Part shown: positions 43,806 through 54,685 of the stretch, piece by piece | How positions within the stretch are numbered: the stretch's first letter is position 1 | How the letters are laid out: each line of letters starts with the position of its first letter | Source: Roridomyces roridus | Lineage: Eukaryota; Basidiomycota; Agaricomycetes; Agaricales; Mycenaceae | Length of the DNA: 64,000 nt | Direction of reading: 5' to 3' | Assembly (NCBI GenBank): GCA_029378245.1 | Contig: JARKIF010000172.1 | Location: forward strand, 1-64,000 | Notes under the pieces: model-generated | The model's input: only the letters and a program-made list of their open reading frames with translations | What the model was told of the DNA's origin: nothing | Database searches by the model: none | Made by a program: the position numbers and the translations under genes

Positions 43806-46800
43806 TTGTTCGAGGAACTCGAGGATGGGGGAGAACTCATGACTTCTTGGGATTACGATGAGCGTGGACAACTGATATGTACGGGGTATGCAAAACCCAA
43901 GGACAAAGTTGCTACGGAAGAGGATATCACACAAGCGTATCTATGTGCCTCGAGACAGGTAGTGGACGATGACGAAGCAGCAGCTGAGCTGTTGGATCAG
44001 TATCTAGGTCTTAGTAAGACTGAGGAAGGGATGGAAGTGTTTACTTTCAAAGAAGCAGGCGAGACTGGCGTAGCCCAGAACGCAACCGTGAGAAGCGTCG
44101 GATCAGATGCGGGAAGAATACCCGAAAGATGACGCTGATGCAACTCCGCGGGGAAACTGAGCGATCAGCGCCAAAGTCAATTAGAAAGATGTTTCGCAAG
44201 AAAGTACCTACCATACCCGAGATATTGAGGGATTGTACAGAGGAGGTAGCTAACTTCCTCGGAAAGAAGTACAAGAAAGTCGCAGACAAGGTCACGCCGA
44301 TACTGGCCACCTTGCCCGAGAAATATCGGATCGAGAGGAAGATCACGGGTGACCCCTTGCAGGACATGCCAACTCTAAACCCGAATCCCCCTGAATTTGA
44401 GGCAGTGGGAAGGTATACTGAGGAGCGCCGTGATATGGTTGACGCAATACAATGATGGACTCTTGGAACCTGAGGAGCACAAGTTGATGCACCATTTTAT
44501 GATGCAACATGAGAAGAGCTTCGCCTGGGAAGAAAATGAGAGAGGGAGATTGAAACACGAGTTCTTTCCTCCCGTGGAAATTCCAGTTGCAGAACATACC
44601 CTGTGGGTGTGTTCGCAGATTCCGATTCCGCCTGGTCATTATGAAGAAATTTGCAAGAACATCAAGGCGAAGATTGATGCAGGTGTATACGAGCCTTCGA
44701 ACTCTTCGTATCGCACTCCGATCTTTGCGGTAATCAAGAAAGATGGCAAGTCACTACGGATTGTGCACTCCTTGGAGAGGTTGAACGAAGTTACCATCCA
44801 GCATTCCGGAGTCACACCAGGTACAGAGGCCATCGCAGAGCAATTTGCAGGACGCGCTTGCGGAGGAGCATTAGACATGTTCGTAGGATATGACAATCGA
44901 GACCTCGCAGAAGGTTCGAGGGACTATACAACGTTTCAGACTCCCTTTGGAGCCATGAGATTAGTGAAGCTACCCATGGGCTGGACCAATTCGGTTCCCA
45001 TTTTCCATGATGATGTTACCTATATTCTCAGAGATGAAGTACCTCATGTCACCATCCCCTACATTGATGATGTACCTATCCGCGGACCTAAGACTCGGTA
45101 CGAGACTAAGGACGGAGACTATGAGCGCATAGCCGAAAACAAAGGCATCAGACGATTCGTGTGGGAACACTTTCAAAATTTGAACAGGGTTGTTGCTAGA
45201 ATGATCTATGCTGGAGGAACGTTTTCAGGAAAGAAAGCAGTACTTTGCAAAGGCACATTTGAAGTTGTTGGTCATATGTGTACTTATGAGGGCAGGATCG
45301 CGGATCCTAAACGGATTGATGTCATCATGAAATGGGGAAAATTGGCGAACTTTACACAAGTCAAGTCATACCTCGGAACAGTTGGCGTCCTCCGGTCCTA
45401 CATAAAAGACTTTGCGAAAATCCTAGGTCCAATAAATGACCTAACGAAGAAGGAAATACCTTTTGAATGGGGTGAAGCCCACGATAAGGCACAAGCAGAT
45501 GTTCGAGAAGCGCTCAAAGACTGTAAGGCACTCAAGCCTCTGGATTATGAGCTGGATTCGGACATAGTATTACAAGTGGACACGTCTTGGAGGGCTGTGG
45601 GGTTAATTATCTACCAGGTAGACCCCGAGGACCCGACCAAGAGGTGGTACGCGAGGTTCGCGTCAATCACACTAACAGAAAGAGAAGCCAATTACTCGCA
45701 ACCAAAGCGCGAATTGTTCGGGCTCATGAGGGCTCTGGATGCAATGTCGTACTGGTTGTTGGGATGTAGGCGGCTGGTGGTTGAGACAGATGCCTTGTAC
45801 ATCCGTGGAATGTTGAAGAATCCTGGAATGGGGCCAAATGCGACTATTAACCGGTGGATCGAGAAGATTCTCATGTTCCATTTTAAGTTAAAACACGTAC
45901 CTGGTGCGACTTTCGCGCCGGATGGTCTGTCAAGAAGGGATCCGCACCCCGGGGACGAAGTCTTTAAGAATCCAGAGGATGGTTTCGATGACAATGATCC
46001 ACCCGAGGACCATGAGGAGATTGATCCAAATGGGCCGCAACCGCTGGAATTCGAGGAATTTAAAGACAAGATAGACACAAGGGGCGGCTATTTACAGACA
46101 ACTGAGTGCGCGGAGAGCCCCGCGGACTTCGAGACTGCCTGGGCTTGGGCCAGGTCTTTGGAGGAGCAAGTCAGGACTTCTGTGAAAAGAGTGTATGAGA
46201 AAGAAGGGGAACCTGTACCACAGTTTGTGCAGGCCGCGGAACCACTAATTCCAGACTTGGAGTTGAAATGGGATCCGGACAAGCGGGAGCCGTATGACGA
46301 GAGTCGGCGCTCTAACTTGGCTAAGATGCAGGATAACAGACTGGCCGGTTTAAGGACTTGGCTGGAAAATCCACTGAAAAGGCCAAAGAGTGTTCAGAAG
46401 AAAGATTACAGACACTTCGTTCGGTGACATTTCTTTTTGAAAGAGGGGAGGATGTATCGAAAAGGAATCAGTACAGCACACCAATTGGTGGTAGATAAAG
46501 AGCACAGGATGTACATGATGCGTGCAGCACACGATAGTCTAGGACATCGAGGATTTTGGGCAACCAAAGAATTGATCAGCCTACGATTCTGGTGGCCGGA
46601 GTTGGATAGGGATGTCAGTTGGTATATTAAAACGTGCCATAGCTGTCAAGTACGGCAAACGACACTCTTGAAAATCCCGCCTGTCATCACGCACACACCG
46701 AGTCTGTGTCAGCAAGTTCACATTAACGTGATGAAAATGGGAGCAACGTCGAATGGATATTCAATGGTTGTAGATGCCCGCGATTCACTATCGAGTTGGT

Positions 46801-47882
46801 TGGAAGCACGACCAATTAAGAACGAAAATGCTGAAACGCTTGGGATGTTCATTCTGGAGGATATTATCTGCAGATGGGGCTGTCCGCGGGTTATCGTAAC
46901 AGATAATGCGGGCGCGTTCAGAAAGGCTTTAGCGTGGTTGGAAAAGAAATATGGCATTATTGGAATCAATATATCGCCTTACAACTCGCAAGGTAACGGC
47001 AAGATCGAGCAGGGGCACTTCCCGCTTCGACAGTCGCTAACCAAAGCTACGGGTGGAAACCCGGGGAAGTGGTTCTACTTCTTCCATCAGGTGTTGTGGG
47101 CAGACAGGATTACCATTAGGAAAGGCAAGGGGTGTTCTCCCTTCTTCCTAGTCACCGGAGCGCATCCAATCCTACCTTTGGATTTGGAGGAAGCGACCTG
47201 GTTGGTAGAACTGCCTGGCAGGGTTTTGACCAACTCAGAATTAGTGGGATTCCGGGCACAGGCCTTGGCCAAGCATCATCAGCATTTCGAAGCCATGAGG
47301 TCGCGCGTCACCCGCGAGAAAAGGATGGCATTACGGAAGTACGAGAGGTACTTCGAGAACACCATCCAACAGTACGATTTCCAACCAGGAGAATTGGTGC
47401 TGGTCAGACATACCAGTGTAGAAAAGAGTTTGAATTCAAAGATGGAGAACCAATACCTAGGACCTATGATAGTGGTTCGACGAACCAAAGGAGGAGCGTA
47501 CTTGGTCGCGGAAATGAACGGTGCAATGTTTCAAGACAAAATTGGAGCGTTTCGGGTTATCCCTTATTTTGCACGACAATCCATTCCGTTACCAGAGAAC
47601 ATCCATAGGGTCATCGACATCTCGAAGGAAACTCTGGAGAAGCTAGCAAACGACGAGGAATCTGTGGAGCCGAAAACGAAGAAATCTAAGGTGTACCAAG
47701 GAAAGGACATTCAATTCAAGGATGTTCGCCTGCGGGTAACTTCAGAAGACTTTGAGGAGCCAGAGACTGAAGACAAAGAGCAGTCCGAGGACTCCTCCGC
47801 GGAAGATTCGAACGATGATGCAGCAGACAGGATTCGCAAGTCCAAACGTTTATCGAAATTGGTAGACAAACTACGGACATGA
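43806..47882 (+). pseudogene. pol: RT, RNase H and integrase of the gypsy element (broken)
   Basis: Segments 43806-44132, 44129-44455, 44397-46427 and 46437-47882 lie in three frames, so at least two frameshifts interrupt the N-terminal part; a TGA at 46425-46427, probably from CGA, separates RNase H from integrase. Readable domains: RT with LPMGWTNSVPIF and YIDD in PYIDDVPIRG; RNase H from LQVDTSW to the DALYIRGML block; an HHCC integrase finger (HDSLGHRGF...CHSC); core with VTDNAGAF and NGKIEQGH. The first catalytic Asp of the integrase core appears as Asn in HINVMKM. The C-terminal tail is Lys/Glu-rich. Not functional. Confidence 0.85.
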
Positions 47883-47907
47883 ACGGCGAAGCTATAAAAA
47901 GCGTACT

Positions 47908-48566
47908 CTAAGGCGTACGAACAGGGCGCGCAGTCGCGGTGAAAGTCAAGGTACCGGACTGGCGAATAGCAAAGAGGGCGTTGAGGCTGTCAGGGTGGCC
48001 GCGCTCAATAAGAACCCTGAGGGCGAGGTGCTCGACGTCCGGGTGGAAGTAAGGGTCGTTTTCGTGTTGCATAAGCCAAGTGAGGATCGCAGAGATCGAC
48101 ATGCGCTCGAAGGTGGACTTGATCTCACGACGAGTACGGTTGTGATATGACTCGCGGAGGATCTCGAACGCGCGAGGCACGAAGGGAAGGAGCTGCGAGT
48201 ACGGCACGGGCTTGCAATGAAAAGGAACCGCTGAAGAAAGTGGTGAATGAGTAAAAGCATTGAGGGAGGTGAAAGTAGACGCACCCTGCTCGTCGCAAAT
48301 TGGGCTCCGGCGGAACGACAGGAACTCGTTCATCTCCGTAAACTCGCAAGGGCAGAAGCGATAGGTGCACTGACGGCAAGCACGCCCCCAGGACACGAAG
48401 ATACAAGGCAGGCGCAACTCTTGGCAAGGACTGCATATGGTTCCTCCGGGAGGCTAAGGAAAGGCAGTTTAGGCGAAGTGTTGGGATCAGGGCTAAGATG
48501 GGAACATACCCGGAGGTCCTCCAGCATTTGGATGGTCTGAACTTCGCGAAGGTTGCGACGAGGCAT
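47908..48566 (-). CDS. Antisense gene 2: 182-aa protein with six-cysteine (Zn2Cys6-like) cluster
   Basis: Three exons: 48566-48510, 48453-48285, 48230-47908; introns of 56 and 54 nt with GTATGT and GTGCGT donors and frame kept throughout. A TATAAAAG box lies at 48618-48611, about 45 bp upstream of the ATG. Residues 26-55 contain CSPC, C36, C45-R-Q-C48 and C55, spaced C-x2-C-x6-C-x8-C-x2-C-x6-C, as in fungal Zn2Cys6 binuclear clusters; an extra Cys is at 53. Residues 85-165 (LLPFVPRAFEILRESYHN, LTWLMQ, LALRVLIERGHPDSL) form a helical domain shared with antisense gene 3. It ends 25 bp from the pol stop, tail to tail. DNA binding is inferred from spacing only; intact in this copy. Confidence 0.7.
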
Positions 48567-48610
48567 GTCGCTGGGAAAGTAGACAGAGAAATCGGTCAGT
48601 TCGAGGGGGT

Positions 48611-48618
48611 CTTTTATA
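48611..48618 (-). promoter_or_regulatory. TATA box of antisense gene 2
   Basis: TATAAAAG on the minus strand about 45-52 bp upstream of the proposed start codon. Confidence 0.5.
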
Positions 48619-48729
48619 GCAAATAGAGACCTCGCGGAAGTGATCGAGGGTGATACAGCGATCGGAAACTGAAGATTTTCGAGGACCAAGATAGCAGCAG
48701 CCGCATGTTTTTAGAAAGGGCAATTACGT

Positions 48730-49206
48730 CTACTCCATTACATGAAGGCTACTATTTTGGGTTGCGGCTCGGCTGAGTACAATCCGAGCCTGGATAATCT
48801 GCATGGTGTCATGGACCGTCTCGGGATAGCATAATTCCGTCAGACGACACAGCGCCAAGTCCAGGAAAGCTTGGGGCGGAGGTCCGGCACCGTAAATAGC
48901 GACAGTCCAGTCGATCAGAAGATCGAGGCTCAGTTCGCGGAGGTTACGATCCAGCATATACAACGGCCAGAGATAGTATTGAGTATGGAGGATCGCAAAA
49001 ACCTCGGGAACATGAGGGAAAAGGAAAGCGGTTGGCACTGAATCAAGGAGCGCAGGCTCTAGAAAAACGTTGGGTGCAATCCGAAGAGTACGGAAAACAA
49101 GTAGCGCACCCGGAAGTTGGTATCCGTTCATGACAGGAATAATATGACAAGTTCGCGGGGCACGCCCGAGGACGGTCGTGTTATTTTGTGAGGGGGAGAG
49201 AGCCAA
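48730..49206 (-). CDS. Antisense gene 3: 158-aa protein related to the C-terminal domain of antisense gene 2
   Basis: Single open exon. LFPHVPEVFAILHTQYY, LRELSLDLLIDW, LALCRLTELCYPETV align by eye with LLPFVPRAFEILRESYHN, MSISAILTWLM and LALRVLIERGHPDSL of the neighbouring gene, which suggests a tandem duplication that lost, or never had, the cysteine cluster. No TATA box seen. Function unknown. Confidence 0.6.
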   Translation of the reverse strand: MALSPSQNNTTVLGRAPRTCHIIPVMNGYQLPGALLVFRTLRIAPNVFLEPALLDSVPTAFLFPHVPEVFAILHTQYYLWPLYMLDRNLRELSLDLLIDWTVAIYGAGPPPQAFLDLALCRLTELCYPETVHDTMQIIQARIVLSRAATQNSSLHVME

Positions 49207-49887
49207 GATGGCGCCAAGCTTTTCAAGAGATAAGTTTCAGACTTGCAAATAGACCACCGACAAATCACTATGGCGTTAGACAAAGCAATTTGCAAATATG
49301 TTACATGCGGGCACCGATCGGCAGAACTATAGTTAGAAGCTGAGTTCGAGGAAACGTGCGCGGGTGAGCAGATAAGAGTTGGCCAAGGATTATTCGAGTT
49401 TAGAATAAGGAATGGTCAATAAGAACCCGTGTGGGGTTCGAGGATGATGAGGGATCAAGAAGTTGTGATCCGAGAAGCGGTCCTAGAAGCAGTTTGAGAA
49501 GTGGTCAAAGCCATGATACAAGGTCGCATGACAAGGGTATCAGACTACGAATGTACTAGGACTAGAAAAGACTCAATGCACATTACAGTAGACAACGCTT
49601 ACTTGAAAGAAAAGAACAAGAATATTTGTATTATCTTAAGAGTGGAAGTTCGTTCGTCATACTATAAAGGCGTGAGTCAAAAGCAATGATATTTGAGGCC
49701 ACGATTAGGCCGACTACTAGATGTACAAGGGGAGAGCACTCTACTACTTCTACTCTAAGTAGGTAGAGACGACGTATGTGACGTCGGTTGTAGTCCGCGG
49801 GGTGAAAAAACAAGTATACAAAACGCGATTGGCCGTTTTGGCTCGCAGCAAGATGCCCGCATCCCAAACCCATCCAGCAGATTCCAC
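49207..49887. other. Spacer between antisense genes 3 and 1
   Basis: About 680 bp without coding support. Contains one CCGCGG site at 49795. It may hold the promoter of antisense gene 3. Confidence 0.4.
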
Positions 49888-52663
49888 CTAATCCGTCGGT
49901 TCAGCAGCCGTGAGATGAGGAGCAGGCGAGGAGTTGGGCGAGCCCATCAGCTCGTCCTCCGGCGCGTGATCCGTCATCGGCGTGTCGGGAGCGTTGAGAG
50001 TTGCGATGGCAGGCGTCGACGGAGAAGTCAGCCGAGACTCGTCCAAGGCTAGACCCGAATATCAGACCAACACAGAAAAAGAATAAGAAAGAAAAATAGA
50101 CGTACCACCACCCAGAGTACTAAAACGCGAGATCGGCGTTGGAGGGTGAGATGGATGCGCTGAAGACGAAGCCGCAGGGGCCATTGGGGGAGCCGTCTCC
50201 ACGGGTGCCGGGCGCAAGAAAACGGGCGCAGAGTTGAGGCGCAATAATCCGCTGGTCGACGCTTGAGCAGGGACGAGAGGCAAAGCGATCAACTACAAGG
50301 CATAGAATCAGGAAGGAAAGAATAAAGGAACGCTGTGACGTACGCGGGTAGGCTCCATGTGCGCAAAAGCGAACTGGTGACGGTCCTCGAGGTCCTCCAC
50401 GAAAGCAGTCGCCGAATCCATGTCGATGTTGTGGAAACGGAAGAGCGAGAGGAGCACGTCGAGGTCGTCGCGACCGTTCTGGAACTTCTTGAAGAGCTCG
50501 GCCTTGGGAAGGGACTTGCGGAGCGAGAAGATGTACAGCGCCAACTCCTGCAACTGCATCCGATAGAAGGAGCGCTGGTTGAGGAAGACGGCGAGCGACG
50601 ACTCGAGGTTGTGGCGTGCGAAAGCCAAACCTTCCAAGCGATGGATCAAGCTTACGAAAAGAAGTTAGGAATAAAAAGAAGTGCGGAAAGAGAAAAGATG
50701 CACTGAAGTTAGACATCTCGATGGCAGGCCGAAGGGACTCGAACATTGCGCTCTGTTCGTATTCGTCAATAGAGTTCGAGCAAGTCCCGTGGCCGACGCC
50801 ACAGCCAAGGCACGCGTGTTTCGGTCCCAAAGACCCACAGACGTGGTTGCGCTTGGCACAGTTCGAGCACGGAGCAGGCGCCTAGCACAAAACAGGTTGA
50901 GCTAGGGCCGCACCAGAAAAGAAAAACAAAGAAATGACCACTCACTTGGAAGTAGTTCTTGCCCGGGATGTGCGAGGCGATGATCAGAGCCGGATCGAGG
51001 GTCGGATCGTCGGGCAAATCCGTGTCCTTGAACAAAGATGGGGCGGGGGCAGGAATCGAATCCTGGTCGATTGAGTATTGAGGATTGCTGAAGTAATCGA
51101 CGACGTCCATGGTCTCGGGGATGGGCGTGGCTTTGACAATGAAGTCGTGCGGGATGACGCGAGGAATAACGCCGGGCATTGAACGCCCTAGTTTCAAACG
51201 TCAGGACGTCGGAAAACAAAACAAAAAGAAAAGAACATACGGAGACTCTGGGTTTTCGAATGCATCGAGTTGGCGTACCACTCGTGGGTTTGAAGACCGT
51301 CCGGAGGGTTGGTCGGGACCTCGGGCTTGGGGTCGTCGAGGATGTAGCTTTTATAGCCACCGTCGGGGTTGGAAGCGTAAGGATGCAGAAACAGGCGTTT
51401 CTGGTCAGGGGCCTCGGACGGTTCGCTCTTTTGTTTGCGTTTGCGCGAGGTTTTCGGAACCTCGGCAGGAGGAGCGTCGGGAGGTGGTGATTCGGCGGGA
51501 CGAGCAGCCACGGTCGACGAGCGCAGCGAACGACGAGTAGGGGGTGCCGGCGACTCAGCACGAGTTTTGGGCGGAAGGCCTTTAAGGATTAGTGCCTCGT
51601 CCTGAAAAACGCTTTAGCATAAAAGAAAAGAAAAGAGAATTCGAGAGACACACCTCGGAAGGGATCTCCTCGGACTCGACATTACCCAAAGAAGGACCAG
51701 GAGTAACGTCGTTCGAACGACGACGACCCTTGGCCTTGGAGTTCTTGTTTCCCTTCTTCTTGGGTGGAGCTTGGAAGAACGGGGCGGTTGCCGATTTGGG
51801 GTGAGTAAAGAGGCTGACGGAAGGAGCGGTTTTGCTTTTGGGCTTGGTGGACGAATAGCCGAAAGGCGAAGGCGAAAGCTCCAGCTGGTCCTCGGGCATC
51901 TGAAGAGAATTCAAAAAGAGAGCAAAGAAAAATGGACGAGAATGGACGTACGCGGTCGTCCTCGTTAAGATACAAGTTAGGGGTCGTGAGCCGCGGCGCG
52001 GGAGCCTTGGAAGAAGACTTCGCGGGCGTGGGAGCGAGGGCCTTGGCAGCAGACTTCGATGGCGGAGGGACGGGAGCGGCGTCGGAAACCTCATCGTCGT
52101 CATCGTCCATGGCCATAGCGAAGCGATCGTCCAGCAACAACGGCGCCGGAGGTGCAGGAGGCGCCGGGATGTCGAACGAAGGGGGAAGGACGGGCTGTAA
52201 AAAGCATCAATAAAAACAAGTGAAAGGAGAGGCGTATTGAAACGCACGCGAGAAGGATCCGCGGAAGGAATCATGGGTCGATAAGCGGCCGTGCCCTTCA
52301 AGTTCTTGTTGCCAAGACCAGAAACGTCGTTGAGACGGGCGAGCACGTCGAAGCATTGAGAAAAGAAAGCCTCGATTTCGGGGATGACTTCCCCTTGCGC
52401 GTGGTCACGATAGCGCTTCTGAAAAAGAAGAGTTAGATGTTTCAAAGGAACAAAAGAACAAGACGTACCAGGAATTGAAAGTAGTGCTGGGTCTCTCGGA
52501 CGAGCACGGGCAAAGTCACCGGTTCCAGCGGACGAGTGACGTCGAAACGCTCGGTGAAGAAGACGAAAGCACGGGCACCACCGTCGCGGATGGGTTTCCA
52601 AGGATCCGCAAGGAAACGCGCCTTGGCCGAGGCAGGATTGAGAGGTCTGGGCTTTGGAGCCAT
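49888..52663 (-). CDS. Antisense gene 1: 756-aa protein, ten exons, with Zn2Cys6-like cluster
   Basis: Exons (minus): 52663-52469, 52418-52248, 52194-51952, 51899-51654, 51601-51241, 51187-50946, 50881-50704, 50630-50344, 50292-50106, 50048-49888. Nine introns of 50-73 nt, mostly GTACGT/GTGCGT donors and pyrimidine-rich 3' ends; the frame is open throughout. The seventh intron's acceptor (GGAAG at 50631) is the least certain. Residues 1-65 start MAPKPRPLNPASAKARFLAD; a Pro/Ala-rich, acidic linker and two basic stretches (KKKGNKNSKAKGRRR, SRKRKQK) follow. Residues 491-520 hold CSNC, C501, CLGC (510-513), C520, with spacing C-x2-C-x6-C-x8-C-x2-C-x6-C, identical to antisense gene 2. A helical region and a Pro/Thr-rich tail follow. 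Probably a nuclear DNA-binding protein; this is inference. Not recognised as a named family. Confidence 0.7.
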
Positions 52664-53371
52664 GAGTCGGTACGGGCTTGGTGGGACCGCCACGTAGTCG
52701 AGAACGAGAGGAGGCGTGGTGGAGACGCGAGTGGAAGACGAGTAACCAGGAGAGCCCGCCAGGCGAATGCGGGAAGACGACAAGCAGAGTAGAGGAAAAG
52801 AAAACGAGAAGGGCGAAAGTCTTGATGAGTCGGCTCTTAAAAAGGGGCTCATGGAAGGAGATTCCTGGGAAAAGATCAGAAATAGACTTGCCATAGAAAT
52901 GACTCGAGGCCAGGACCCTGAGTGGAAAAGAAGCCAAGACGACCGGGCGTCCGGTACGGCGCTAAAATTGAATGGCTGGGAAAAACAAGTAAAGATAGCA
53001 CGAACCTCGAGGATGGTCTCGCTGGTTCGTGGGCAGTCTACCAGCACAATACAAGCACGGAACGAATAAGATAGTGCAGAAGACGCGTGTCTTCAATAGT
53101 TGGAGCGAAAAATCGCGAGAGGGGCGCGTGAGACTCCGGTGAAATAAAAATTAGCGGAAAATCCAGCACAGCCTTTCAATTAAAGGTGGATCAAAGATCC
53201 GCGGAAGCTACCTCGTGGAGCACGGGAGCTATTGGTGAATGAACGAAGACAATTTGGGCTCAAAATAAAAACAATTGAAACAGGCGTTCGAGGGGGCTAT
53301 CAGTCCTCGAACCTCTAAATCGACGAATTATGATCGCGCATGTTCACGACCGGGGACGGTCGAGATTTAGT
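52664..53371. other. Upstream region of antisense gene 1
   Basis: About 700 bp between the start of antisense gene 1 and the polypurine tract. The frame stays open upstream of the chosen ATG, so a longer N-terminus is possible. One CCGCGG at 53199. Confidence 0.4.
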
Positions 53372-53381
53372 GAAGGGGAGA
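53372..53381 (+). promoter_or_regulatory. Polypurine tract
   Basis: GAAGGGGAGA directly precedes the TGATACG start of the 3' LTR, as expected for the plus-strand primer. Confidence 0.75.
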
Positions 53382-53770
53382 TGATACGACTGCGTATTTC
53401 GCACGCGTGAAATCTGGCTATTTAGCTGTTTTGGTGCGCACACCAATGCCTCTGTCAGGTGATATACAATAAGGGATAGGACTGAGCTCCGTGTCACTAT
53501 TCGTGTATTAATGAGACAAGTACAAGTCGTCAGTACACTACGCTTGGCTATTCGTTCAAGTGGTCGGTTGTAGTGAATCCAATAGGCGGTTCGCGGGGAC
53601 TACTACTTGTGGAGATACCATACCCAAGGAGATATACCAAGCCCAGGTGTATTCAGGAATGAGCTAGACTAGCTACAGAGCAAAGACGAAGGTTGCGCGG
53701 ACGCGCAGTACTATTATGACAAGGTTCGCGGAGTACCTCGCGGACCGGTATAAGTCTATCTATATGTATA
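53382..53770 (+). repeat. 3' LTR, truncated to 389 bp
   Basis: Nearly identical to 38859-39247, then the match stops at ATGTATA. The missing 1.17 kb would include the TATA box, AATAAA and the CGTATCA end. The sequence that follows (CTGTTCAAAGTTCCTTAA) also occurs near 10520, so another repeat or a rearrangement cut the LTR. Confidence 0.85.
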
Positions 53771-54685
53771 AACACTGTTCAAAGTTCCTTAAGCAAGTTG
53801 GAGGGATGCAAGCTCCTGCAGTGTCTGCTCAAAATTTGAATGGAGGAATACTGCATTAAATTTCCATCACACTCTCTGGCGATCGCTGTCTGACGGTTGA
53901 CCTTTTCCACTCACACTGGTGTACTCCATTCGAATCGGTGGACTCACATTAGAGGCTGAGCTAAACTGGATAGAAATGGTACAAGCTCAAGGTCGTATGA
54001 TGATGCATTGGCTAGATTCACCTGGTTACTGGCTCTGATCCATTACACAATCAACACTAGTACTACACGGGCCTGAAGGTGGAATTGAATTACTTACATG
54101 TGGCTAGCACCGCCTAGAGAGCCAAATGCAAGTTCAAAAAGGGGTCACCCGAGTTACATTCGTCATATGACCCGGCCTCGGTTCGAACGAGGACATCTTG
54201 CCTGCAGTGTCGTAAGCAGACACCATTCGCTCCAGGGTCATCCACTTCTTACTGGATTCCTCCCTAGCGCTGGTTTGCTGCGACCGCGAGCACGCCGTGA
54301 TATATGCATCGTTCATCCAGGTACGTAGGTATGCAAGTATGTATTACAGTGTGAAAGAAATGAAAGTTGAAAGTTGAAAGCAAACAACGTATTGTAATGC
54401 AAAATCATGCCATGCCCGTAGATAGCAAGAGGGAGGGAAAAGGTCCAATCCAGATAGCAGTTGATTCTTGAACAGGTAGAGTAGTCGGACAAGTATCGTA
54501 TCGTAACGTAAGTATCGTACAGGAATGAATACCAATATTTTGGGGTGCTTGGTATCCCGGAAGTATACACGGACGGACGGACGGACTGTTACACAGGTCG
54601 GGGTTCGGTGTTATGACCCGGGGAGTATACCAGCGGCTTTTTTCTGCAGACCATCCATTAGCCTTTCGCCCCTTTCCCGAAAAAT
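53771..54685. other. Spacer; one short protein-like remnant
   Basis: A plus-strand frame at about 53934-54040 reads IRIGGLTLEAELNWIEMVQA and continues to a TGA; it may be the end of some transposon or host gene, unrecognised. The remainder shows nothing. Confidence 0.3.

Larger units (their letters stand above)
38859..53770 (+). mobile_element. Ty3/gypsy LTR retrotransposon with antisense gene module (14.9 kb)
   Basis: 5' LTR 38859-40418, primer-binding site, gag, protease, RT-RNaseH-integrase to 47882, then 5.5 kb carrying three minus-strand genes, a polypurine tract at 53372-53381 and a truncated 3' LTR (53382-53770). It sits in the Tnp2 fragment. No 5-bp target duplication is visible because the 3' LTR is cut. 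Pol is broken by frameshifts, a stop and a catalytic-site substitution, so this copy cannot move on its own. Confidence 0.85.

Noticed and set aside
49501..49689. 62-codon plus-strand frame between antisense genes
   Set aside because: Lys/Arg-rich, isolated, no splice signals and not related to env or other element proteins.
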